In this document: piece by piece, positions 8,377 to 14,919 of the stretch
Layout of the letters: each line of letters begins with the position of its first letter
How positions within the stretch are numbered: the first letter of the stretch is position 1
Origin: Deltaproteobacteria bacterium
Lineage (GTDB): Bacteria > Desulfobacterota > Desulfobacteria > Desulfobacterales > Desulfosarcinaceae
Reading direction: 5' to 3'
Length of the DNA stretch: 64,000 nt
NCBI GenBank assembly: GCA_021824175.1
Contig: JAKALP010000026.1
Location: 1 to 64,000 of the forward strand
Position numbers and translations under genes: made by a program
Notes under the pieces: generated by a model
Told to the model about the DNA's origin: nothing
The model's database searches: none
Seen by the model: the letters and a program-made list of their open reading frames with translations, nothing else

Positions 8377-8589
8377 TAGCGTCCTTTCTCACGTTTCGTT
8401 TTGCAGTTGATACACAATTCACAAGGTAGTCCGTCCGCCGCCAGGGCTGCGCGGCGACCGGGGGGGGATCTCCTGCCCGCACTGCATGCACTCACTCAGC
8501 GAAAATCCTTCGAAAGCCCGCTTCCGGTTCAACTTCCATGCCCTCCGATGCGCCGCGTTTTCTTCCTCGGCCAGCTCGCACTCATCCAC
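8376..8589 (-). pseudogene. TraR/DksA-type zinc-finger gene with frameshift at a G8 tract
   Basis: A GTG start at 8589, after GGGGAGCAGGCGG, opens a frame with DECELAEEE, then SLSECMQCGQEIPP, the first half of the TraR/DksA C4 zinc finger. After eight Gs on the plus strand (8460-8467) the frame is wrong and ends at 8419. Removing one base gives GRRAALAADGLPCELCINC..., the missing C-x2-C pair, and a TAA at 8376-8378 that overlaps the next start. The repaired protein would be 70 residues, the family size. Either the gene is inactivated, the tract varies in length, a ribosomal shift occurs, or the assembly has one base too many. Such proteins bind RNA polymerase in the secondary channel. Confidence 0.85.
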
Positions 8590-8770
8590 CCGCCTGCTCC
8601 CCGCCGGCCACGCCCAATTGGGCGTTGAGCTCCGCCCGCCGCTGTTTGCGCTCGGCCACGTAGGCCGCGATGTTCTCGGGGGTGATGGCGGTGCCGGTCT
8701 TTTGCTGCACCCGGTCAATGATATCGGCGATCAGGTTCAGGCCGATGGCCGTTTCAACGATGCTGCTCAT
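8582..8770 (-). CDS. Small prophage protein of unknown function
   Basis: The 62-residue protein (MSSIVETAIGLNLIADIID...) has a hydrophobic helical first half and a charged second half with ERKQRRAELNAQ. AGGAGAAAG precedes its ATG, and its stop overlaps the GTG of the traR-like gene by a few bases, so the two are coupled. No family is recognised. Confidence 0.65.
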   Translation of the reverse strand: MSSIVETAIGLNLIADIIDRVQQKTGTAITPENIAAYVAERKQRRAELNAQLGVAGGEQAGG

Positions 8771-8780
8771 CTTTCTTCTC

Positions 8781-9449
8781 CTATTTCTTTTCGGCCGCCA
8801 TGGCCGCTTTTAGGCTGATCTCACGCAAATAGGCCCGGAATGCTTCTTTGTCGCCCATGGGAAGACTGCCGTGCTGCTCCCAGTCTCTCAAAATCTCATC
8901 CGCTTTGCGAAAGAGGGCAATGATTTCAGCGTTCAACTCCGGGCGGCTCCGCTTAAGAGCCGCTTGATAGGGCAGATAGAGCTCCTGGGCCGAAATATAG
9001 GACTCCTGGGCATCGGCAAAGGCGGCAAAGTTGATGGTGTCCGGGTCACTGGTCCGAGCACTGATCTGTTGCACCGCGCTCTGCTGCTGGGCGCATCCAT
9101 ACAGGCCCGCGGCCGGAACCAGGAACAGCGCCAGCAGCAGCGCCATAATGGGCATGGCGGTCCAACCCGCCTGGGAATCATTTTTCTCCTGGGGCGCCGG
9201 AGGCTGGGCCGCGGCCATGGCGCTCAATTCGGTTTTGCGGGCGCTCGACGTTGAAGAGCCGAGATAATATCCAAAGGCTGTGCCGCAAAATCCGATGATG
9301 GCTACCAGGCACATGTTGAAAAAGTCCTTGTTGCTGACCGGAATTTCGCGTATGGCGACAAACCCGGCCAGTGATAAAAATCCGATCATCGCGGTGATGG
9401 ATAGAAATCCGCCGATCCAGTTTTTGACGGTGTTAGTGTTAGCGCTCAT
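8781..9449 (-). CDS. Multi-pass membrane protein with internal lipobox, lysis module (holin-like)
   Basis: The start at 9449 is preceded by GGGAGGAATCA; the earlier ATG (9464) is inside this ribosome site. The 222-residue product has membrane helices at about 11-35 and 45-65, an Ala/Pro/Gln linker, a third hydrophobic stretch at about 100-118 ending in a lipobox-like LYGC, and a helical soluble domain. It looks like a holin-type two-helix unit joined to a small lipoprotein-like unit. Its position next to the amidase supports a lysis role; holin function is inferred. Confidence 0.6.
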   Translation of the reverse strand: MSANTNTVKNWIGGFLSITAMIGFLSLAGFVAIREIPVSNKDFFNMCLVAIIGFCGTAFGYYLGSSTSSARKTELSAMAAAQPPAPQEKNDSQAGWTAMPIMALLLALFLVPAAGLYGCAQQQSAVQQISARTSDPDTINFAAFADAQESYISAQELYLPYQAALKRSRPELNAEIIALFRKADEILRDWEQHGSLPMGDKEAFRAYLREISLKAAMAAEKK

Positions 9450-9473
9450 TGATTCCTCCCGCATTCGGCCTGT

Positions 9474-9986
9474 TTATGAGTTCTCCTGTGTGTGCGGCAA
9501 CTCCGCGCGGAACCGATGTAAATCAAACATCCAACCCGGACAGCTTTTAGGGGCGCCCAGCTCCCGGTGGCCGTAGACATTGCCCAGGGTGACGCCGAAA
9601 ATCTCCATCAGACTGCGCACCAATTTCAGGCCCATTTGCCACTGCGCATCCGGCGGCGGGGCGCTGTCAAAGTTGCCCACAAAGCAAATCCCGAGGGCGC
9701 GCTGGTTCATGCGCGACTGGGTGCAGTGCGCGCCTGATTCGAACATCATGCGGCCGGCCAGGATCTCATAGTGGTCGCCGATCAGCTCGATGCCGAAGTG
9801 ATAGCCGATGTCGCTCCAGGGCCGCTCCACCGGCGCGCCCTGATGGGCCAGGGCGTACACCTGGTCCTGAGCGATGGCTACCCCTTCCAGTTTGTAACTG
9901 GTGTGAAAGCGCCGGATGGCGTTCCAGCTCACTGTTTTTCCGTCCGCGGTGGCGCTGTGATGAAGTACAATGGCGTCCGGTTTCAT
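9474..9986 (-). CDS. N-acetylmuramoyl-L-alanine amidase, phage endolysin (Amidase_2/PGRP type)
   Basis: The 170-residue zinc amidase cleaves the peptide stem from glycan chains at lysis. Zinc-binding residues are visible in the N-terminal LHHSAT (His9 or His10) and in the C-terminal YGHRELGAPKSCPG (His and Cys ligands). There is no signal peptide, so export would depend on the neighbouring membrane proteins. It is the first gene after the Mor-family activator and is likely read from a late promoter in 9987-10198. Confidence 0.9.
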   Translation of the reverse strand: MKPDAIVLHHSATADGKTVSWNAIRRFHTSYKLEGVAIAQDQVYALAHQGAPVERPWSDIGYHFGIELIGDHYEILAGRMMFESGAHCTQSRMNQRALGICFVGNFDSAPPPDAQWQMGLKLVRSLMEIFGVTLGNVYGHRELGAPKSCPGWMFDLHRFRAELPHTQENS

Positions 9987-10198
9987 GGCTGAATCCTTTG
10001 CTTTAAACTTTACTACTTTAAACTTTGAACTTTATTTTGATCGGTTTGCGCCGATGGGCCGCCGGCACCCCATCGCGCATATTCCAACCCGTCAAGAGGT
10101 GAGGCCACTATGCCGTGACTGGCGTGAATTTGCCATTGAAGTACTTCAGAATTTTACTTCACTTTTGAATTGGAAAATCAGGCAGGATAGCAGGTGGG
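9987..10198. promoter_or_regulatory. Intergenic region likely holding the prophage late promoter
   Basis: These 212 bases separate the Mor-family activator from the first lysis gene. They include an AT-rich run of AAACTTT-like heptamers (10001-10034). In Mu, Mor and C act at promoters just downstream of their own genes, so a late promoter here is expected by analogy. I cannot identify a convincing -10/-35 pair or a Mor dyad. Confidence 0.35.
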
Positions 10199-10519
10199 TT
10201 AAAACAGTTGCATCTGTTTGTAAACAATTTTCTCCGTCTCCGGCGCTTCCGGCCCGCGCTTGCCGGCCACGATGGCCCTGATCCAGCGCACCGTCAGGCC
10301 GTGCCGGATGGCCAGCTCGCGGTAGTTGCGGCCGTTAAACGCGGCCCGGATATCCCGGTTGCGCACGGTCACGGAAAGCCGCTCGGGATGCGGGATGTGC
10401 AGGCTGTCGCCGCCCAGGGCCGCCGAAAGCCGGAACAAAGCGTCGATGCCGATAAGCTCAGCGATCTTCCGGAGATCGTGGGGCAGATCGTCGAGATTGA
10501 TTTCAGGGGGGCCAGTCAT
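10199..10519 (-). CDS. Mor transcription activator family protein
   Basis: The 106-residue protein matches the Mor/C family of Mu: an N-terminal dimerisation part (DLPHDLRKIAELIGIDALFRL) with a glycine-rich turn, and a C-terminal helix-turn-helix (YRELAIRHGLTVRWIRAIV, about 68-86). AAGGCAACT precedes the ATG. It should activate the late genes that follow at 9986 and leftward. Only one member of the family is visible, so it may fill the role of both Mor and C. Confidence 0.88.
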   Translation of the reverse strand: MTGPPEINLDDLPHDLRKIAELIGIDALFRLSAALGGDSLHIPHPERLSVTVRNRDIRAAFNGRNYRELAIRHGLTVRWIRAIVAGKRGPEAPETEKIVYKQMQLF

Positions 10520-10552
10520 AGTTGCCTTGTTGACCGCGCAGCTTGGCGGCGA

Positions 10553-10705
10553 TTAACTGTTGCCGATGAATCTTTCGTCCGCGCAGGCTTCGCAGCACAT
10601 TTCACCGTCTGTCTGTATTGCGCAATTTTCGCAGATGACCTTGCTACAGTCAGGGCAAATATATATTTCACCGGAACTCTTGCCGCATTCCCTGCATTTC
10701 TCCAT
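10553..10705 (-). CDS. 50-residue zinc-ribbon-like prophage protein
   Basis: This short gene has a strong ribosome site (GGAGGTAGATA-ATG), and its ATG overlaps the upstream stop (TAATG). The product has four Cys pairs: C4/C7, C17/C20, C25/C28 and CCEAC at 37-41, so two zinc sites are likely. This B-box or treble-clef-like pattern suggests protein or nucleic-acid binding. No closer family is recognised. Confidence 0.65.
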   Translation of the reverse strand: MEKCRECGKSSGEIYICPDCSKVICENCAIQTDGEMCCEACADERFIGNS

Positions 10706-11043
10706 TATCTACCTCCACCTCTAACAGCTTTACAGTTTATACAGATCTCGGCGTCATCAACAGTTATCCTGCCGGCATGTGACCATTCGTGGTCACAGCC
10801 AACGTCGTCTTTTTCAATGAAATGTTTCACGTATTTGTCTATAGCGACTTTCATCAGACATTTACCGTCTTTATTTACCAAGGAGTTAAGGATTTTCTCC
10901 GCAAGCTCATTACCACATTGGGCATAATTGAAATTCATTTGGGCAAATGCCAGTGGGCATGCTTCATCTGGATCTGCATGCAGGCATTCATCACACTGTT
11001 CGTCGAGAATTGCCCCTTCTGTACTGTTTGAAAAATATGCCAT
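10705..11043 (-). CDS. Cys-rich prophage protein, unknown function
   Basis: The start at 11043 (MAYFSNSTEG...) is preferred over the upstream TTG at 11067. The product is 112 residues with scattered Cys in QCDECLHADPDEACP, YAQCGNEL, CDHEW and ICINCKA. The first and last groups are probable metal ligands. It lies in the early/middle operon between the DUF3850 gene and the 50-residue zinc protein. Confidence 0.65.
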   Translation of the reverse strand: MAYFSNSTEGAILDEQCDECLHADPDEACPLAFAQMNFNYAQCGNELAEKILNSLVNKDGKCLMKVAIDKYVKHFIEKDDVGCDHEWSHAGRITVDDAEICINCKAVRGGGR

Positions 11044-11115
11044 TTGGCGCCTCATAGCAGATAACAATAGAATTAAGCGTCGTAATCCACAAAAACACTT
11101 ATGCCACGGCTGGCG

Positions 11116-11409
11116 CTATGCCACCGACAGCACGCACAAATCCTCCGGCAACCCGAACGCCCCGCCCGGCTGAATATGGGTGATCTCCCTAAACGCCTGT
11201 CGGCCGGTATACGTTTGTGTGGCCGGGTCCCACTCGCGCAGCAGCAGCCAGTCACCCGTCTGAAAGTCGCGGTCATTGCGCCGCACCTCGGCCCGCTTGG
11301 TTTTGGCGAGCAGGGGCTCGAAGTTCGCGGGCCATGTCTTCAGCTCGTGGATGGTGCGGATTTCATCGCCAAAGCACTCCAGAAGCCAATCGATCACGGC
11401 ATTGATCAT
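11116..11409 (-). CDS. DUF3850 (ASCH/PUA-like) domain protein
   Basis: The 97-residue protein shows the DUF3850 pattern: IHELKTWPANFEPLL, then AEVRRNDRDFQTGDWLLLREW, then YTGRQAFREITHI. These single-domain ASCH-like proteins are thought to bind RNA or modified nucleotides, but the role in phages is unknown. AGGAGGCGTAG precedes the ATG, which follows directly on the stop of the next upstream gene. Confidence 0.82.
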   Translation of the reverse strand: MINAVIDWLLECFGDEIRTIHELKTWPANFEPLLAKTKRAEVRRNDRDFQTGDWLLLREWDPATQTYTGRQAFREITHIQPGGAFGLPEDLCVLSVA

Positions 11410-11658
11410 CTACGCCTCCTTGGCCAGCGCATAGAGCGCCGCCACCCGGCCGCATTGGCCGTAGCGCGCCGGTTTTACTTCCATGATGGGCAGATGCAGG
11501 CTGAGCGCCGCCAGATATCGGCGGCCGCTCTGCTTGTGCACGCCCAGCTCCTTAGACAGGTCCTCGATGGTCCAGCAGCGGTGGGTCTGCACAAAGCGCA
11601 CGGCCTGCACGGCCCGGCCGATCACATCTTCTGTCTTCTGTCTACCGAGTTTGGCCAT
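11410..11658 (-). CDS. Small helix-turn-helix prophage protein
   Basis: The 82-residue product starts at ATG 11658, with AGGAG eight bases upstream. The centre (CWTIEDLSKELGVHKQSGRR) is a winged-helix or HTH segment. It lies in the early operon with short overlaps on both sides and may be a regulator or a DNA-binding accessory protein. Confidence 0.65.
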   Translation of the reverse strand: MAKLGRQKTEDVIGRAVQAVRFVQTHRCWTIEDLSKELGVHKQSGRRYLAALSLHLPIMEVKPARYGQCGRVAALYALAKEA

Positions 11659-11878
11659 TGTCCTCACTCCTATCGTGGAGCACCTGCAGCCGCACCTTAA
11701 CGGCCCGGTCTCCGCGCAGATAGCACGTTTTCCAGAGCCGGAGCTGATGTTCGACGTGCGCCAGGATCGCGCCCGAGCGGTGGTCGTTCACGGTGTAGTA
11801 GTATATGCCGGTGCGCGGGTTCCAGACGGCCCAGGCGATTTCCGCTCTGTATTGATTATTAGTGGTGGTTTCCGGCAT
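11642..11878 (-). CDS. Hypothetical prophage protein
   Basis: The start at 11878 (MPETTTNNQ...) has AAAGGAGAAAAGT upstream. The product is 78 residues with AEIAWAVWNPRTGIYYYTVN and a basic tail. It overlaps both neighbours by about 20 bases. No family is recognised. Confidence 0.6.
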   Translation of the reverse strand: MPETTTNNQYRAEIAWAVWNPRTGIYYYTVNDHRSGAILAHVEHQLRLWKTCYLRGDRAVKVRLQVLHDRSEDNGQTR

Positions 11879-12053
11879 ACTTTTCTCCTTTAACGAATCG
11901 CCTGAAGTCGCACATCCCATCCGGCACGCTGGTAAACATGCCGCCGATGGCGGCTACGTACTCCTGGCGCTTTTTACAGCGTCTGCATGTGTCGCTATCC
12001 TTCTTATCTTCCCGCCGCTTATGAATGGGGCAGCATCGACATGGATTTTGCAT
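11859..12053 (-). CDS. Small Cys-rich prophage protein
   Basis: The 64-residue protein begins MQNPCRCCPIHKRRED and has a second pair CRRCKKR, giving a probable zinc site C-x-C-C...C-x2-C. GGGAGGCGGTGA precedes the ATG, whose start touches the GemA stop (TGA-ATG). No function is known. Confidence 0.6.
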   Translation of the reverse strand: MQNPCRCCPIHKRREDKKDSDTCRRCKKRQEYVAAIGGMFTSVPDGMCDFRRFVKGEKYAGNHH

Positions 12054-12656
12054 TCACCGCCTCCCGCTCGCCAAAAATGTTTGATGCTGTATTGGACTGA
12101 TCATTCCAGCCTCGTAGCGCGCGGCCATCATCATCGCCGCATATCGCGCCGGGCAATGCTCCCGCACGTAGGTCTCAATGCCCGGATCGTTCCAGATCCG
12201 CACCCACCACTCCGGCCCATGTGCTTTTTTCATGCCGTTTTCGAACATCTTTTTCAGCCCCTCAATGACGCGGTAAGCGTCACCGCTGGTTTTGATCTTC
12301 TCTATGCCCAGGCGCTTTTTCATCCATAGCGCCAGTCCGTTTTCCAGGCGCCAGGATATCAGGGCCGCCACCGCCGCGATCTTCTCCAGCTCCTTGGGGC
12401 TGACCATGGCGGTGACGTTGCCGGCCGCGCGCGGGATGCGCTGGCCGCGCGGGTTGCCGCGCGGCACATACCTGGTCTTGAAGCCCTTGGACTTCAACTC
12501 TTTCAAAAACTCATCCGCCTGCAGTCTGGAGATTTCTGTGGTGCTGGTTTTGCCGAAGCGTTCCACCAGCATCTTTTCCTTCAAGGGCTTGTCGATGCCG
12601 AGCTGGGTGCAGGCGATGCCGATGAGCTGGCGCTGGCTTTTAGTAGAGGGAATCAT
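12054..12656 (-). CDS. gemA: Regulatory protein GemA (Mu gp16, DUF1018)
   Basis: The 200-residue protein matches the GemA/gp16 family of Mu-like phages: N-terminal KSQRQLIGIACTQLGIDKPL, then LQADEFLKELKSKGF. In Mu, GemA alters host gene expression and DNA supercoiling. AAGGAACAGAACA precedes the ATG. It lies in the usual semi-essential early region between Gam and Mor. Confidence 0.82.
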   Translation of the reverse strand: MIPSTKSQRQLIGIACTQLGIDKPLKEKMLVERFGKTSTTEISRLQADEFLKELKSKGFKTRYVPRGNPRGQRIPRAAGNVTAMVSPKELEKIAAVAALISWRLENGLALWMKKRLGIEKIKTSGDAYRVIEGLKKMFENGMKKAHGPEWWVRIWNDPGIETYVREHCPARYAAMMMAARYEAGMISPIQHQTFLASGRR

Positions 12657-12674
12657 TGTTCTGTTCCTTGGCTT

Positions 12675-12926
12675 TTAGTCCTTCATCTTTACGTCGATCT
12701 TGCCCGGAGGCAGTGGTTTTCTCGGCTCACATGGGATGAATCCGGAGCCTTCCATGCCGCCGGTCACTTTCAGGAAATCGACTTCGACTTTTGCTGAATT
12801 GATGATCGCCTGGGCCGCGTTGCTGATGGCCTTGGCTCTAACAACATCCATGGGGTTTTCTTCGTCCAGCAGGGCCTCGATGGTCGCAAAAAGATGGTTG
12901 CGCAGATCTTCGATTTTATTTTTCAT
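12675..12926 (-). CDS. Conserved small protein of Mu-like prophages
   Basis: The start at 12926 (MKNKIEDLRNHLFATIEAL...) follows AAAGGAGCAGCC; the upstream ATG would add an unlikely Ala/Ser-rich tail. The product is 83 residues and mostly helical, with RAKAISNAAQAIINSAKVEV, typical of a family seen repeatedly in Mu-like prophages next to gemA. Function unknown. Confidence 0.7.
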   Translation of the reverse strand: MKNKIEDLRNHLFATIEALLDEENPMDVVRAKAISNAAQAIINSAKVEVDFLKVTGGMEGSGFIPCEPRKPLPPGKIDVKMKD

Positions 12927-13557
12927 GGCTGCTCCTTTCCCGGATGCGGCGATTGAGAACGCCAATGGCGCGGCAGGTGTCCGCCAGTGCTTCCGGCAAA
13001 TTGTGAATGGTGTTGCGGCGCATGTTTTCAGCCCTGGAGATCATTTCCAGGTTTTCGATGCGGATATCGTTAACATTGCCGTTGCGGAAGACTATGATAT
13101 GTTGTTTCGGGATCGGCCCGTGGTGCTGTTCCCATAAAATACTGTGTTCGCTCCGCCAGTCGCGTGGAGGATATCCGGTGTCTGAAATCTTCCGTTGAAT
13201 GATACCGCCCTTGCTGATCCGGGTGCTGCCTACCGGCGCCCAATTATGCGGGTTTTGACCCTTTTTGAATTGGCTTTTTACGGAATCGCCGCCAGCCTGC
13301 CAGCCCTTCTTACCCTTGTTGTGGGGTAGATGGCCCTGCTTAAATTGGGTGGCTCTGCCCTTGGCGTGTCCGGGTTGCAGGCGGCATGTGCGGATATACT
13401 TCTCATTTTTATTGAGCCCCAGCAGGTAAGCCTGAGCGTAAATCGATCGGGCCGAGCGGCCCAGCAAGCCGGCCAGCTCTCTGGTGGGCTTATCGGCATA
13501 AAGCCGCCGAATGATCGCTACTTCTTTTTTTGTCCACGCTCTTCTGCTCGATCTCAT
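12916..13557 (-). CDS. HNH endonuclease with N-terminal DNA-binding region
   Basis: From ATG 13557 the product is 213 residues. The N-terminus has a Myb/SANT-like or HTH segment (KKEVAIIRRLYADKPTRELAGLLGRS). The C-terminal half carries the HNH_3-type pattern: EHSILWEQHHGPIPKQHIIVF then GNVNDIRIENLEMISRAEN. Such proteins are often free-standing homing nucleases or phage packaging or recombination nucleases. Spacing from GAAGG to this ATG is tight; a GTG at 13599 is a possible alternative start. Confidence 0.8.
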   Translation of the reverse strand: MRSSRRAWTKKEVAIIRRLYADKPTRELAGLLGRSARSIYAQAYLLGLNKNEKYIRTCRLQPGHAKGRATQFKQGHLPHNKGKKGWQAGGDSVKSQFKKGQNPHNWAPVGSTRISKGGIIQRKISDTGYPPRDWRSEHSILWEQHHGPIPKQHIIVFRNGNVNDIRIENLEMISRAENMRRNTIHNLPEALADTCRAIGVLNRRIRERSSHEK

Positions 13558-13562
13558 TTCCT

Positions 13563-13805
13563 TCAGCCTTCCACGCCCAACTCCCGTAGGTGATAGCACG
13601 CCTCGCGAAAGGCCGATTCAAACCCGTCGCCGATCTTGCGGTACGTGCCCCGCCGCAATGCTTCCGGCAGAGCCAGGGTGCAGCTCATGCAAAAAGCGGC
13701 GCCCGGCATTTTGGGATGGCCGCAGCGGCACTCGGCGCTGTGGCGCGCGGCCGCGCAGCGCTCGCGCTCGTGTTGCGCATCTGTTTTCATCACTTGTTTC
13801 AACAT
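13563..13805 (-). CDS. Small zinc-ribbon-like prophage protein
   Basis: The 80-residue product has AECRCGHPKMPGAAFCMSC, a C-x-C...C-x2-C zinc pattern at about 26-42, flanked by helices. GAGGTCGCC precedes the ATG. An in-frame ATG at 13790 is possible. Function unknown. Confidence 0.6.
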   Translation of the reverse strand: MLKQVMKTDAQHERERCAAARHSAECRCGHPKMPGAAFCMSCTLALPEALRRGTYRKIGDGFESAFREACYHLRELGVEG

Positions 13806-13844
13806 GGCGACCTCGCTAGTCAGTTGCTCGGTTATAAGAAATTG

Positions 13845-13875
13845 CTTCAGTCTTCAGCCTTCAGTCTTCAGCCTT
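13845..13875. repeat. CTTCAGC/CTTCAGT heptamer tandem repeat
   Basis: Four 7-base units followed by a short T-run on the plus strand, between gam and the next gene. They belong to the same unit family as 5513-5551. Confidence 0.6.
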
Positions 13876-13893
13876 TTTTTAGCTGCTCATCAG

Positions 13894-13934
13894 GCCGCCC
13901 GCGCCACCGGGCGGCGATCCCGCCGAGGCGGGAT
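13894..13934 (-). terminator. Two adjacent GC-rich hairpins after gam
   Basis: Arms 13894-13901/13908-13915 and 13917-13923/13928-13934 pair exactly. They lie just downstream of the gam stop at 13940. No T-run follows on the minus strand, so attenuation or transcript processing between gam and the genes to its left is more likely than full termination. Confidence 0.4.
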
Positions 13935-13939
13935 TTCGC

Positions 13940-14452
13940 TCAGGCCGCTTTTTCAGCAATCTTCTCCTGGCTGATTTCGTACCAGAAGAGATCTTTCTCC
14001 ACCCGGCGCACGCCCACGAGCTCAAGGCGTTCATCGGGCCAGGTCGCCAACTCTTCCTTGTTCACTTCTTCTTTGATGCGGATGGCCGGCATAAAGGCCA
14101 ACTCCTTGAGGCGGCCCAGCACCATCTGCCAGGTGTGCTTCGGCGCCGGCTTGAGTTCTTTTGATTTACGAAAGCCGATGGCGCCGTGATCCAGCTCGCG
14201 GGAGCGCTTCTCCTTGAACAGGGCGCGGTTGTACTCGGCAAAGGCTTGCAGGCCGCCCTCGATGGCCTTGATTTGTGCCTGCAACGGCGCGGCCTGGGCT
14301 TCCGCCTCGGCCTTCAGGCGGTCGATGGCCGCATTCATCTCGGCCTCGATGGCGGCCACTGTCCGTTTGCCCGCCGCAATCAGCGCCAAAGCGTCGTTGG
14401 CTTGGCACAGATCGTTAATTGGCTTGATGCTATTAGGTTTGCTTCTGGACAT
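13940..14452 (-). CDS. gam: Host-nuclease inhibitor protein Gam, Mu type
   Basis: The 170-residue protein matches Mu Gam, which binds linear DNA ends and shields them from host exonucleases in a Ku-like way. An N-terminal coiled coil (AGKRTVAAIEAEMNAAIDRL...) is followed by the conserved GAIGFRKSKELK and a C-terminal block with WPDERLELVGVRRVEKD. GGAGGAAAAAC precedes the ATG. It follows the B ATPase by three small genes, the usual early position. Confidence 0.9.
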   Translation of the reverse strand: MSRSKPNSIKPINDLCQANDALALIAAGKRTVAAIEAEMNAAIDRLKAEAEAQAAPLQAQIKAIEGGLQAFAEYNRALFKEKRSRELDHGAIGFRKSKELKPAPKHTWQMVLGRLKELAFMPAIRIKEEVNKEELATWPDERLELVGVRRVEKDLFWYEISQEKIAEKAA

Positions 14453-14621
14453 GTTTTTCCTCCACTGTTTTTTTAATCAGGTAGGCGGTGACCGCCGCCT
14501 CCACGCAACCGCACACCATGAGCATGTCGCGGGCCGTCTGGGCCGTGGGGCAGCGGCCCAGCTCGTCGGCCTTGAGATCCAGCAGCCCCACCCACTCTCG
14601 GATCGTGTGGATATCAGCCAT
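14433..14621 (-). CDS. Small hypothetical prophage protein
   Basis: The 62-residue product (MADIHTIREWVGLLDLKADEL...) has a Cys pair in MVCGCVEAA. Its ATG overlaps the upstream stop (ATGGCTGA) and its 3' end overlaps the gam start, so it is translated within a coupled string. No family is recognised. Confidence 0.6.
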   Translation of the reverse strand: MADIHTIREWVGLLDLKADELGRCPTAQTARDMLMVCGCVEAAVTAYLIKKTVEEKHVQKQT

Positions 14622-14841
14622 GGGAGCACCGCTGGTTATCGCAGCGCAGCGCGCAGGAGTGCTTCAGCCCGAGGCGGTCCATGCGGCGGCCCAGGGCGCG
14701 CAGCCCTTCGCTCACCTTCTCCTTGGCGGCCCGGCCGGCTGTGTCGTTGGCGCGCACTTCCGCCAGGTCTACGGCCGCCTGGGCCAGGTCGATGCGCAGT
14801 TGATTGACCTCTTTCTGATCGTCGTATGCTATGGAAATCAT
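14614..14841 (-). CDS. Small helical prophage protein
   Basis: The 75-residue product is strongly helical (LRIDLAQAAVDLAEVRANDTA). Its C-terminus has two Cys in CALRCDNQRC. GGGAGGTAAGC precedes the ATG. It follows the B ATPase after about 78 bases. No function is known. Confidence 0.6.
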   Translation of the reverse strand: MISIAYDDQKEVNQLRIDLAQAAVDLAEVRANDTAGRAAKEKVSEGLRALGRRMDRLGLKHSCALRCDNQRCSHG

Positions 14842-14919
14842 GCTTACCTCCCCCGGTTAATGTTTGCGTTTGAAGCCAAATACTTCGCGCATAAGGTCAA
14901 CTCCGGCATGCCCCACCCC

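Noticed and set aside
8168-8491. Separate 107-codon gene MHAVRAGD...
   Set aside because: It is an out-of-frame reading of the traR-like gene and the next gene's 5' part; neither frame alone makes a zinc finger.
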